From Zygnema cylindricum (lineage: Eukaryota > Streptophyta > Zygnematophyceae > Zygnematales > Zygnemataceae): DNA of 64,000 bases. Numbering within the stretch: the first letter of the stretch is position 1; every line of letters begins with the position of its first letter. The stretch spans positions 159,224 through 223,223 of the forward strand of contig JBBHKE010001539.1 in the NCBI GenBank assembly GCA_037447655.1. The letters are read 5' to 3'. The notes under the pieces were generated by a model. The model saw only the letters and a list, made by a program, of their open reading frames with translations. It was not told the DNA's origin and ran no database searches. A program made the position numbers and the translations under genes. Below, piece by piece: positions 1 through 12,600 of the stretch.

Positions 1-54
1 ATATTGCTTCTCTCTTCTCCCTCTCCATATTGTGGTTGTCTTTTACTTTTTTAG

Positions 55-1138
55 GAATGTGAAAATACAATCTGGTGGAGGAAATGTCCAACTACAACTC
101 CATGAAAATGCTCAAATGGTAATAATATCCAATTTGAACTTTCCTAACTTTCTTTTCTTTACTTTTATGCAATGTTGCTTTTTAACTTCTTTTGTCCTTT
201 TAGGAAACCCTAGAAAAACTTTGAAAGTACCCGGAAAAGGCACTGGGAAAATCCTAAAAAATGCTAAAATATGTGGAAAAACCCGAAAAACTTTAAGACT
301 TTTCTAAATCACATGTAAAAGTGTTGAACAACTCAACAGATGTTTTTTTATGAAAAGTTTTTACCTTCAACATTCACTATCCATTTATTTTCGTAACCAA
401 GGTTCATTTGCAGGTGGAAGTCAATGCGGTAGAGGGAGATGTCACTGTTTTTCTTCCCTCTTCGCTAACAGCGAAGGTCAGAAATCTCTCTTTCTCTCTC
501 TCTCCCTCCCTCCTCCCCCTTGCTTCCCTCTCTCGCTCCCCTTCTTTCCCTTCCCTCCCTCTCTCCCTCCCTGTTTTTTCTGTCAATACCTAGCATTTTC
601 CTACCTTTTATTCCTCTCATCCCATGTTCATTATATTCTGTTTCTTCAGTTGACTGATCTTGTGTCCTTTCCATTTTCATTTTCCCTCCATCCCGTCCCT
701 CCCGTCCCTCCCTCCCTCCCTCCCTCCCTCCCTCATATTCCCGTCTTCCCATGTTCATTATATTTCTTCGGTCGACTGATCTTGTGTCCTTTCCATTTTC
801 ATTTCATACAGGTGGAGTATACTGGAGAAGGTTCATTTTGTCACGACTTGCCTCTCTCTGTCTTATCTGAAGGGGACGATTCTCGCGACAAAAACGATTC
901 CTCGATGACAGTTTTTGACGAAACAAAAACTAAATCTCAATCGGTGATTTTCGAAGCAAATCCTTCGCCGAGTCAAAGAAAAATAGGAGCCGTTGATGGA
1001 ATAATATCGGGGAGGGATGGGAATCTCGAAAGAGAGAGGCTTTGCTCTATGAAGATAACGACAAATAAAGGTACGTTAGCGGTTAAAAGAAGAAGTTGGA
1101 TAGAAGCCGCGATTGAGAAAGCGTGTAAAAAACCGTAA
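55..1138 (+). CDS. DUF4097-family protein, C-terminal three exons (gene truncated by the window edge)
   Basis: Three exons are visible: 55-118, 414-476 and 812-1138 (stop TAA). The two introns, 119-413 and 477-811, both start GT, end AG and lie in phase 0, while the first exon begins one base before a codon, so more exons precede the window. The joined peptide runs through short beta-strand repeats of the type GGGNVQLQLHE, VNAVEGDVTVFLPSS and VEYTGEGSFCHDLPL. This alternation of small residues, 'GDV' and 'LP' is the pattern of the DUF4097 putative adhesin or beta-helix family (FAM185A-like in animals). The family has no established biochemical role. The last 90 residues are polar and basic and end in ACKKP. 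Family assignment is by pattern recognition; the exon structure is firmer than the name. Confidence 0.6.
500..805. repeat. Pyrimidine tract and duplicated 3' intron segment
   Basis: The second intron of the DUF4097 gene has two C/T-rich microsatellite blocks (about 488-575 and 690-734). A segment of about 60 bases beginning CCCATGTTCATTATATT occurs twice, at 621-683 and 748-805. The second copy leads into the functional acceptor; the first runs into a CCCTCC tract instead. Confidence 0.7.
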
Positions 1139-1731
1139 AAATATGTGGGTTCCTTGGACCATAAATAGTATTCCAAATATCATTATTTGTATGATCTTTG
1201 ATCTGTGAGAAAAAGTAGAATCGTCGTCTGTCAGAAAGAGGGGGAGAGGGAGAGGGAGAGGGAGGGAGAGGGAGAGAGAGGGAGAGAGAGAAGGAGAGGT
1301 AAAGGATGGAATGAAGAGTGGCAGTTATACAGCCAGGGTTTAGGCAGAAAGGATTAGGAGAAAGAGAGAGAATGGAAAAAGGTGAGGTTAAAGTAGCGCA
1401 AGAAATAATACTGGTTGTTTCTCTTTTTTTGTTTCTTCTAATCTTCTCACGTTAACATGAGTAGTGAACTTTTTGCTCATTAACTATCTGTTAATATTGT
1501 AGATTTGAGTTTGAACTTGTGTCTACGCTTTGTGAACATTTTTTGTTTTCTAGCACTTAAATTATAGTTCAAATATATGAAAACAATATGGTATCCGTGT
1601 ATGAAGTGAGTGTCATATAAAACGTGCGTTGTTTGAGGTTACCGCATATAGCGTTTCTAATCTAGAAAAAGAAATGTATGTTAGATGTTGACATTAGATG
1701 TCCAAATTTGACATTAGGGTTTTTCAATTAT

Positions 1732-1803
1732 GATGACGAGGATGGCTCAGATGAGGACGATGATGATGATGATGAGGATGAGGATGAAATAGACGATGAA
1801 TAG
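1732..1803 (+). other. Possible acidic C-terminal exon remnant
   Basis: This frame ends in TAG and encodes about 23 residues that are nearly all Asp and Glu, with a Gly-Ser break near the start and an Ile near the end. GAT/GAC/GAG/GAA codons are mixed, so it is not a pure trinucleotide repeat. An AG lies 15 bases upstream. It could be the acidic tail of a nuclear protein or a relic. No other exon of such a gene was found. Confidence 0.25.
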
Positions 1804-3071
1804 ATCCTTAGTCTCATGGTCGAAACGTGTCTGACCACCTTAGTTTTATGTTTGTTTTTTTAGGAGAGATAAAAGGGAAACATGTTCACACAAGTTAAGC
1901 TGAATGAATGTGTTCACAAAACTTTAATATTAATTCTTCATGTTTTCGAGGAGCTTTATTGAGAAAGGGTGATGGTCAACCATCTGAGTACATGAAAACA
2001 TGCGATTCAAACAGACAACAAGAAACAGAAAATGTGGGAAGAAAACCTAATATAAACGCTAAAGGAACAAACACGCATACAAGGTCACCTTTTTTGTGTC
2101 TGTGTAATCAAACAATCCATATTTTAGTGATTATAACTTGCAATTTTGAGTGCTTAAATTTTGTTCATGATGTGTATCGAACTCATTTTTGTTCGAATTC
2201 ACGTGGTTCAACATCTGTACAATTCGTAATCATCATTCAAGTTCAATTTCGAATTCAAATTTTCTGAACTGGAAGGGGGCGTACTTGGAAAGGGCTTGTG
2301 TTCTTGTAGGTTTTCATTTGATTAAATTTCAAGCTTACCAGCCTTTGCTGGTATCACTTTGAATATTTTTTGAGTTAAAGACACGTCTTTTGCCTTGATA
2401 GTTTGACATTCGTCCTTTTCAATGTTCTTGGGCCTTCATTTTAGTTACACCTTCATTTTGCATTTGTTTAATTTTGCACCTTAAGTTTTGGGACGAGGTA
2501 GGTTAATCTGGACCACTCCATCAAAGCTGCAATATTCAAAAATAATTCCCGACAATTTAAAAACCTGGACAAAAATCTCCACATCCTTACAAAGTCTGGA
2601 AATCAAACACAAAACATACAAATGTTCTAGGTACTTTCTCCTGTACCCAGACCAGTACAAAATCTCAAAGGGTCAAAATCGACATATTAGAAGAGAAAAC
2701 GGGTGAAGTCAACTCCAGATTTTCCTTTCAAATAGGCAACGTGGTTCAGTCTTAAGAAAAGACCTACTAATTCCTAGCAAAACTACTTAGTGTAACCTTT
2801 TACACGTTTTTCTGTGGTTTTTGTAGGAAAGCTCCGGAATACTCGTCCAATCCCAAGTGCCAAGCCCTCGCTACGCGCTCATTTCCCTTTTTAAAATAGT
2901 GTGACATGTACACCACCATCATAAAAGTTAAAGAAACCTAAGAAAACAAGACATCAATACTTCATCACTCGACTTATCAGCTTCCTAAGCAAGAGTTTCA
3001 AGTATCCACCTGAATGGCTGTACCAGAATTGAGACTCCCATTATTCATGAAAACATCCTTAGTACCAATTT

Positions 3072-3156
3072 TCACATCCGAACCAACTTTCATTCCCGAA
3101 CCAACATTCATCTCCGAACCAACTTCTATAATCAAACCAGCTTTCATATCAAAACC
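3072..3156 (+). repeat. Degenerate 15-18-bp repeat in an open frame
   Basis: Units resembling GAACCAACTTTCATT recur about five times inside the open frame 3014-3388, where they read as (S/P)EPTFI-like hexapeptides. There is no recognisable domain, so I treat the frame as unproven. Confidence 0.45.
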
Positions 3157-3477
3157 ACCGACTTCCTCGCGTCCTTGCTTTGCTCATTGGAGGTTAAGTG
3201 AGGGACAAGTCTGTCCCTCAAACTCTATAACCTACTCTCCAGAACTGTTGCAAATTTCAGCTTATACTAAGAAACGGAACTCTTTTATTCACAATCGCGA
3301 GCAATTCCTCATTTGCCACCCGCTTCTACTTTCACAATCTATTTCCACACTATTTCCACAATCTATAAACTATTTCCACAATCTATGATGCACTCACAAG
3401 AATACAAACACAGGTCGGTCGGTAGTTGTCTCCAGGATTCTAAAACCCTACTTGAACAAACTATTATTACTTAATTT

Positions 3478-3668
3478 TGTTTTCTCGACTTTCGTCTTCT
3501 CGACTTTCCTTTTCTCAACTTTCATCTGCTCGACTATCGTTTTCTCGACTTTCATTTTTTGGATTTTCGTTTTCTCGATTTTTGATTTCTTGACTATCGT
3601 TTTCTAGACTTCCCTTTTCTCGACTTCCCTTATCCCGTCTCTAGACTTTCATTCTCTCGACTTTCCTT
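3478..3668. repeat. Minisatellite with unit near TTTTCTCGACTTTCG
   Basis: About a dozen imperfect copies of a 12-17-base unit containing TCTCGACTTTC run up to the 3' end of the gene on the minus strand. The array ends within a few bases of that gene's stop codon (3672-3674, minus strand), so it would form the start of its 3' UTR. Confidence 0.75.
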
Positions 3669-3671
3669 TTC

Positions 3672-6600
3672 TCACCCACGAGTGATCTTTCCAAGACCGT
3701 CGAGCTCCGTCCTAAGGCGTTTATAATCTTGGAGACTTTCCCAAACCGCCCCAAGAGCTGCCTCTCTCCTCGCCACTCCCTTCCCATCGACTACAATGGG
3801 CATTCCTTGGAGCTCTCTATTTATCTCTAAATGTCTTTGTAAAGCTTTCTTACACTGCCTCACTTTCGCCTCCACCTCCCTCCTTGTCGATCCTACTTTC
3901 AAATTTAAACCGTTATTTGCTTTAGTCAAAGTCAATAATCGGCCCTGTGACTGATTCACTCTCATTTGAGCCTCTCTCAATTGCTCTCTTAAAGTTGTTA
4001 AATCCTCCTTTGCTTTTTTAAGAGTTTGTCGTACCTGTTCCTCCTCTCTCTTCTTTTCAGCCATGGCTTCCTCCAACCGGGAAACCACCACATGTCCCAA
4101 CCTCTGTATCTCTCTAAACGCTTTTGCTTCTTCTTCCTCCCATCCCTCTTCCCCTCCCCCTCTATGGCTCTGCATATCCTCATTATTACCATTGGCTTCG
4201 AATTCGGCCACTGCCACAGGTGCATCTCCCTCGGCTCCCTCTCCCTCTTCTCTCTCGTCCTCACCCTCTGACTCGTCCTCCCCATCCTCGTCCTCTTCCT
4301 CTCTTCCTTTGTTACTTTGAGCCACTTCACTCGTTCCATGTTCCTCCCGATGACTGTCTTCCTGTTGCTCTTTTTCTGCCTCCTCCTCCTCCTCCTCCGC
4401 CCCTTTCTGACTATCCACATCCTCTCCCTCTTCCTGGTAATCTTCTTCGTCCTCTTCCTCCTCCTCCTCCTCCTCCTCATCATCACCATCTGCGGTTTTC
4501 CCAAAACCACCATCTGTGTGTGTGGCGCTATCTGCCGCAAGTTCATTTCGACTTCCCTTACATTCTCCATTACTTTCCAACTTACCCTCCTTCCTTTCAT
4601 CTCTTCCCTCCTCCTCCTCCACGTCCTCCCCTTTCCCTGTCCTCCCTCGCCTCCTTTTCTTTTCTTTACCCTGAGCTACGTGGTTCTCCTCACTTTCTGA
4701 CGACCCTGTGGCTTCTGACACACTTCTCTTTCTCCTCCCTGAACTCCCAGCTCCCTCTACCCCTCTTTCTGCCTCTCTTCCCTCCCACTCTTCCTCCACT
4801 TCCCGGGAAACGATGGGAGGGGGAAGAATAGGGGCAGGTAGAGCCAATAGGTGAGTCCCCTGGATAGGTTTTCCCTCCCTCCAGGGCCCTCCCTCCAAAC
4901 AAATTTGCAACAATTTCCCTCGATCAGCTTTTTCAATATTGTTTTCGTTGCTAAGAATATATGCCAACATCTGCAAAAATAAAGTAAATATTTAAAACAA
5001 ACATTTAAAGCAAAAATTAAAAGCAGAAATTTGGATTTTGAGGGACCGACTTCGATGTGGATATGAGAAAAGGACGAAGTGGATTCGACACTCAGTAAAG
5101 CTTTTTAAAAATAATGAATGAGAAAAGAAGAAAAATGAGTTTTCAAAATATGAGGGAAAACAGGAGAAAATGCAGAGGAAGGTTTGCAGAAATAGGTTCC
5201 TGGTAGGAAGAACTTGAAAGAAAACGTCTAGTTTTTTTAAGCTTTTTAACTGGACTGCATAAAGAGAAGCATACAAATACATGACCCTTGAACCATTAAC
5301 AAGGAACTGCACTGTTTCGCTGTAGAGAATCAACCACACTAACAATTGTGAAGGGAACACCAGAAGATAAAAAACATCAAAATAGGATCAGTACACCGTG
5401 AACTGCTATTAGGGTTAATAATATAAAATTTGGTGCCATTTTATTTTGGCTTCTAACCACAAGATAGCGTTAGTAACAGTACTTATTAAGCAATAATATG
5501 AGGTCAATAATTATCCACAATATTCGTTATCAAATTAGAATTGGCGATACCAAAACAATCCCCATACAAACAATTATATTTCCCTAACAAAGATTCACAG
5601 TGTAGTTCCAATTTGTTCCAAAGGTACTAAAGGCCTTCCATAGCAAAAGTGAGAAAGGAGAGTCACAACAACGACAAAATCAGGTGTGAAGAAGGCATCA
5701 GTCGGAGGAAAACTTGTTTGAAAGATTTGTGAAACATTTTCATGAAAGTCACAAATCTGTCACTGATTAAAATGTTCACTTTATAAATTATGTTCAATTT
5801 ATAAAAAGATCAAAATGATAATTAAATTCATGATCTTTCACGATGACATTTTCATTTGTTTGAATTCTTTTTTTGTGAAAGACTTGGGTGATTCCACAGC
5901 ATAGCGAATACTTTGAGCGCTTCAAATAAATGTTAGTATGCTGTTGATTGCCATAAGAGTGAAGGAATAATAACCATTACTGCAAGATTAGAATCAATCC
6001 TACAAATTTAGGGTTGCTGACATGGCGATACGCAGTCCACTTGTTATTAATACTACTGACAATATTGTCTAATTTTAGTTCAAAAAAACACATGACAAAA
6101 TGTAGTGCTCTTACTCTAAAAGGGGTGAAGAGTGTACTGCAAAACAGTGGATATCGAAAGGCATTACAATTAGAGCTGGCAAACTTGCATTTATAGCATA
6201 ATGAGAAACATGCTAAGTTTGAAATGTTGTATAAGTAAAAACCGCAAAGAAACTCAGGAGGATGTGTGACGAGGATTATGTTTAAGAAAAATAAAAATGT
6301 CATCACTGCTGAGAATTAGATTTTTCATCGTTCCACGAATTATGTTTCTAGCCAGAAGGTGAAATGAACCTAAAAAACTTATCGTTCGAATGTGCAAAAA
6401 CCATTAAAAACGCTACATGTGGTCACCCCATACTATATGCACATTATACTGAATAATACGCGTATACTGTAGGGTAACCACATATAGAGTTTCCAATTGT
6501 GTTCTCACACTTGAACTATGAAAAGAGAGCATCGGTATTCTTTTACAAACAAGTCAATAGGCATCGATGGACTTACCCTTAGGGCAGGAAACTTGGCGGC

Positions 6601-9600
6601 TCGAAGGAGATCAGGAGTCACATGAGGATTTTGAACCACAATACTTCTTAAAGACTGCAAAGGCGAGGGATCACTTTCCCTCATTTCCCTCAATGCAGTC
6701 ACCATAAGCCCATGCTTTTCTCGCCCTCGAACGAGAGTTTTCCATAATTGTGTGTCGGTTAAAAAAGTCTTGATTGCTGGAAGTTGGTCCTGTGGAGTTC
6801 CCTCTTTCTGTTTCTGTTTCTGATTCTGTTTTTTTTTTCCCCTACCTAAAGGAGAAGGAACGAGAGTTTCCGCCCCTTTCATCACAACATCTCCTTTCGG
6901 ACTACTTCCCTCAACCGGGCTCTTCTGTGTCAAACTAAGACGTTGAGCTTTCTCTCTCTGACGACGGCTTCGTATAATCGGTGATGGAGTGGTTTGGTTT
7001 GCAGTTGTTTTGTTTGGAGTTGTTTTGTTCGGAGATGGTTTTTTGTTTGAAGGTGAATTGATACTTTTCAGCTTCTGGTTCGGTTCTGGTTCGAGCCAAG
7101 GTCCTTCTTTTGCACAACAATTAATCAACTGTTCTCTTGTGAGATGAGTGATTCCAGACCTGTCGCTAACCACATATGCCAATACCTGGAAATAATAAGA
7201 CAGGTCGACAGCAACAAATCTGCATATTCAATAAACGACAATCGTTTCTGCAAACTGGCTCAGATCCCTTTTTCAACAAATACGGGTGAACGTCTTAAGA
7301 AAATAATTCCAGGTAACCGCAGTTTTATCTAAATGCAGCTTTATCTTCACGCAAAAGCTGGACTATGCAAATGTACTGCTTTATCTTGTGAAGTTAAACT
7401 CAAAATTACTTCAAACTCTTCATCAGTTGCAGAAAGCCACAAAACTCGCTACCCGTTTCCCTACATATACTACACATTGTCAAAACACTAAAGAAGTTTC
7501 CAGCCCAATAAAGGAGAATGCAGAGTTGTTGACAGTGCTGTCTAGACTTTAAATCCTATCATGTGAAACAGAAGGAAAGAACCTAAACAAGGGCAAAGTC
7601 AAAATTTGTGACACATTCCCAGTTCTTTGAGTATTTCAAGACAATCAAAAGAGCCTACGGTGAAAAACCTAATTTCAACAACATAGAATGCCCCTTTCCC
7701 CATCAGCTTATTGTCACAGGATTTCAAGTTTACAAGTTCACCATTCACAGTCTGTATGACATTAAGCTTCTCACCCTTTTTCATCCGCATCACAAATACC
7801 CTAATCTTATAACTTCTTTATTGTCGGTAAATACTCTATCTTCCAGCACTTTGCATGTCATATCATGTACTAAGTACTAAGTAATATAGCATTTCATAGT
7901 AGCTCTATTATAAAACAATCCAGTTAATCACATACCACTCTTAAACTTAAACTCGACTTGATGATGTCGTCCCTATGCAACATAAAAGCAAGAATCCTTC
8001 ACACTATTCAAGTTTCCCACCATATTCTCCCTGGAAAAGAGGGCTCACCTGAAGAACTTGCATATTCTGTGCCCGAACGTGCCTCATCGTAACAGTAAAG
8101 TTACTTGCAAGGGCATTTCTCAACTCTTGAAGAAATTTCGGGTCACTCTCTCTCATATCACGCAGCACCTCTTTGAAAGAGTTGTGAGTTTCCGACCTCC
8201 ATTTCAGATCAACCCAATGGTTTGGCTCTGAAACAAACTTCCACAATTGTTCCTTCACTAATGGATCGATTCCACCGACGAGGCTCCCTCCTCGTCCACC
8301 TGTCCTTCTCGGAGGAGTCGGCGTTCCCAGAGAACTCCACGTTTTCCTTGTCCCCGGTTGCCCTCTCTTTTGCTCCTCTTGAGCACCCATATCTCTCGCT
8401 ACAAGAAGCAAGTCTATCGACCGTCCAATAGGCATTCTCGAAAGGTGAGCCCTAGTCCCTGATGTGTTCCACGACTTCCTTGCAACCCTTGGAGTCACTA
8501 ATTTGTCCTGTTGTGCCGAAAGCTCTTTATACCGCTCCTGGATTGTAGCGATAAGCTGAGGTTTGGTAAAACGCCAGAGCTTCTCCTTGTCAGAGCTCTG
8601 TAGTTCATCAAGAAGTACTAACAAAAGGAGCTCCAATACCGGCCGGTTTTCCTCTGCGAGCTCCTGAGCTGTCAGCTCAAGGCCGAGGACAAGTTTGCGG
8701 TAATCCTGTCACAAACCGAGCCCAGTCAACCGACCAATCGAGTTCAAATAAACTGACCTTCGTGCTTCAGTTATACGAGGAGAAAGAAAAAATGACCAAA
8801 GTAACTAAGATTTTCAGCGCACCAAGTAGTTTTACCGAACCTGCTAATGTATACTTCACTAGCAAGTTACGAGAAAGGCAAAGGTGTACAAAACAGTAAA
8901 TGGAACAAATGGAAGCCTGACAGCAGTGAACTTACATATAAAAGACGGCCAGTCACTTTGCATGCTAACAAAATATGGCTAAGGAAACTCATAAAGTGAC
9001 TATAATAATTCAGAACAACCGCAGAATATTAAGCTTCAAAAATGAAATGCAAATTTAGTTGTCCACTCTAATGCAGTCTCCCAGCCACCAAATGGTCAAT
9101 CTCTTTGTTCAAGGCAAAAGTGCAGGTATACCACGCTAATATATATATTAGCCCACAATAATGCATGCAGTGATAATGTAAATAGTAACTAGCTACTTAG
9201 TTCACTCTAATAATGGTAAAAGTTCTATTCATGGTGAAGTGTGTAATTTCATTAGTGAGATTGTTACAGATTGGAGCAGGTCTAAGTTGAAAGTGAGGCA
9301 GCATTCGGACCAAGGAAAACGTATGGGAAACTGTTTTTTTGTAACCTGTAAGCCTAAGCAAAGAGCTCCACATTGTCACTTAAACAATATGCTATGGAAT
9401 GCAAAATACCGTGGACCAGATTTACCAGATTGGGTAAAGATTCCTTACAGCCTAAAAACAGAACTGCCTCTACAGCAGGTCAAAGTCGGCCCTCCCGACA
9501 CAAAAATTAGAGTTAAGCTGAATGTTCAAAACCGTTGAGTAAATGATCCAACTCTGTAGTACTACTTTTACATGTGAATGGTAGTACAACAGTAATGTAT

Positions 9601-12600
9601 AAAGAACAAAACCGTACCTTTCTATAGTTACAGGTTTGAATAAATTACTTATCAAGTCAAACTGTCCAGTCATTAAAACTCTAAAAAAGGTGTCAGTACT
9701 CGGGTTTAACAAACAAATAAAACCTTTAACGAATTCCAAGCACTGGACCTAGTGAACACCACAGGGCCAACTAGTTGAACAATAGAGGAAAACAATTTAT
9801 ACCTCAAGTCTTCTACAGGCAAGGCAAAACTACCAGCCTCAGCATAAACCGTTGAAAGAGAGAGAGAGAGAAAAAGAGAGAGAGAGAGAGAGTGAGTGAG
9901 AGAGAGAGAGAGAGAGAAAGCTTTAGGTCACAGGCCCATCTGTTGCTTTGTGATAGGCTCTGGTAACCATATGAAAACGCTAAAAAAAAAAAAACACGAT
10001 ATTTCTCTTAAAATTGTGGACTTAATATAATAATCCCATTCACTTCGAATCCAACTGGAGGGGATGAGGAGGTAGCGGTATTCATAAAAATTAGCCTTCT
10101 TTAAAGCTAAAAAACCCATTAAATTCATGCCCAAGTAAGACAAAAGCATTTGGAGGCAAAAGTTGAGAAACTTCCAAGCTAGCTCAAAACTCCTGTCCTT
10201 CCATGTTTTTACTAATAGGTTAATCATACGTATTGATAATTATACATGTGCTGTTACTGGCGATATTGGGAGTTACGAACATAATTGTACAGAAAATCAT
10301 ACTTATAAAGTTGTACATTTTCCTGTATGAATACTATGATTACAGCGCCAGTACCACCAATTACAGAGCTCATATAATTCCTTTAACATGACGCGCTTAA
10401 GAAATTCAAGATTCCATGTTTTCGCTAAGAGTACCGCTAAAAGTTTTCAAGAGTCCTATCTTTCCATGTTTTTATTAAAGAATACCTTAAAAGATTCGAT
10501 CCCTCGGGAATGCAGTGTCTTCAGAAACTCCTGAAGCTCCACATGCAAGGCTCCCCTAGCCTCCAAATGTGACCATTTGTCACGATTTTCCAAAAACTCC
10601 CTCAGCTTCTGATGGAGTTGGACCTCCCTTCGCTCCCTCCCACTCAGCTCCCTCTTCCTCTCCCAATCTTACAGCAGCCCGACCCACTCTCCTCCCTCGC
10701 GAAGAATACTTAAGACGTTCCTCTTTCACCACGAGGGCATCAGTGGCCACCCTTTTGGCCTCTCTCCCCTCCGGTGCCTCTTCTGCTCCACCCATGGCTT
10801 CCTCCTCATCCTCCTCCTCCTCCTCCTCCTCCTCCTCCTCCTCCTCCTCCTCCTCCTCCTCCTCCTTTCCGTCTGACAGAGCTGCTTTGCTCTTTTCCTG
10901 GAAGCTATCTCTGTCTCCCTCTGTGGCCGTCTGCAAAAGGTATTCGTGAGGATGAGCTCTCTTTCTTGTTGTCGTCAAGTTCCTGCTTTGACCTGTGGCC
11001 GAAGTAGCAAAGGACAAGAACAGAAAGGATAACATATATATGAGAGGGAGGGAGGGAGGGAGCGAGGGATGGAGAGGGAGAGAGGGAGAGAGGAGAGAGG
11101 GAAAAGGGGGAAAAGGAAGACAGGGAGAGAGGGAAAGGGGGAAAAGGGGGAAAAGGGAGAGAGGGAGAGAGGAAGAGGAAGAGCAAGAGGGGGAGAGAGG
11201 GGGAGGAGAGGGAGAGGGGGGAGAGCAGGAGAGGGAGCGAGGGAGAGAGGGAGAGAGGGAGAGAGGGAGAGAGGGAGAGAGGGAGACAGGGAGAGAGGGA
11301 GAGAGGGAGAGAGCGGGGGATAGAGAGAAAAGGGGAAGGGGGAGTGGGAGAGGGAGAGGGAGAGGGAGAGGGAGAGGGAGAGGGAGTGGGAGAGGGAGAG
11401 GGAGAGGGAGAGGGAGAGGGAGAGGGAGAGGGAGAGGGAGAGGGAGAGAGGGAGAGGGAGAGGGAGAGGGAGAGGGAGAGGGAGAGGGAGAGGGAGAGGG
11501 AGAGGGAGAGGGAGAGGGAGAGGGAGAGGGAGAGGGAGAGGGAGAGGGAGAGGGAGAGGGAGAGGGAGAGGGAGAGGGAGAGGGAGAGGAGAGGGAGAGG
11601 GAGAGGGAGAGGGAGAGGGAGAGGGAGAGGGAGAGGGAGAGGGAGAGGGAGAGGGAGAGGGAGAGGGAGAGGGAGAGGGAGAGGGAGAGGGAGAGGGAGA
11701 GGGAGAGGGAGAGGGAGAGGGAGAGGGAGAGGGAGAGGGAGAGGAGAGGGAGAGGGAGAGAGAGGGAGAGGGAGAGGGAGAGGGAGAGGGAGAGGGAGAG
11801 GGAGAGGGAGAGGGAGAGGGAGAGGGAGAGGGAGAGGGAGAGGGAGAGGGAGAGGGAGAGGGAGAGGGAGAGGGAGAGGGAGAGGGAGAGGGAGAGGGAG
11901 AGGGAGAGGGAGAGGGAGAGGGAGAGGGAGAGGGAGAGGGAGAGGGAGAGGGAGAGGGAGAGGGAGAGGGAGAGGGAGAGGGAGAGGGCGAGGGCGAGGG
12001 CGAGGGCGAGGGCGAGGGTGAGGGTGAGGGTGAGGGTGAGGATGAGGGTGAGGATGAGGTGAGGATGAGGGTGAGGATGAAGGTGAGGGAGAGGAGGGAG
12101 GGGGTGAGGGAGAGGAGGGAAGGAGGGAGAGAGGGAGGGAGAGGGAGAGAGAGAGGGGGGTTGAGAGAGGGAGAGATAGATAGAGAGGGGACGAATGAGA
12201 GGTGGAGAGACAGCATTTTCTGGAAATTGCAGCAGCATGTCTCGCCATTCCAGTTCCTCAAAATTATAACGTAAAAAAGAAGACACGATACCTGGTGTCT
12301 TCTCCTCCTCAGAAGCTTGGACATGACTCCCATGACTGCCCTGGCTTCCATGGCTCCCTTCCTGTGACTCAACTGCTTCTCTCTCCGATTCAGCTGCTCT
12401 GTGTCCACAAATACAAATGAAAACAGAAACACTAGTCACGGGTGGAAATAAAAAAATGGAATGCATAAGTGCCATTGTGAAATGGTAAACAGAAGGCAAT
12501 TATTTTAGCTTGATTAACGGGAGACCGTCGTTGAAGCTTCAAAAATCTCACGTAAAAATAGGTGAAGAACAAAGACAATCCTTACCGTTCATTACTCTCC

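Larger units (their letters stand above)
1139..3671. other. Intergenic region with no gene supported
   Basis: Moderately AT-rich. It holds a GAGAGG-type purine microsatellite at about 1238-1298, a degraded family D MITE near 1575-1662, an acidic coding-like stretch at 1732-1803, a short repeat at 3072-3156 and a minisatellite at 3478-3668. Small open frames such as 1908-2267 and 2488-2706 have no recognisable domain or convincing codon pattern. Confidence 0.5.

Noticed and set aside
3998-4831. Arg-, Pro- and Ser-rich frames overlapping the acidic exon
   Set aside because: Shadows of the Glu/Asp-rich exon 7 of the modular gene in other frames and on the other strand.
10580-12499. Open frame of 639 codons and several overlapping ones of 225-485 codons
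   Set aside because: They cross the GGGAGA tract; repeats whose period is a multiple of three keep all frames open. Only the true exon ends at both sides are kept.
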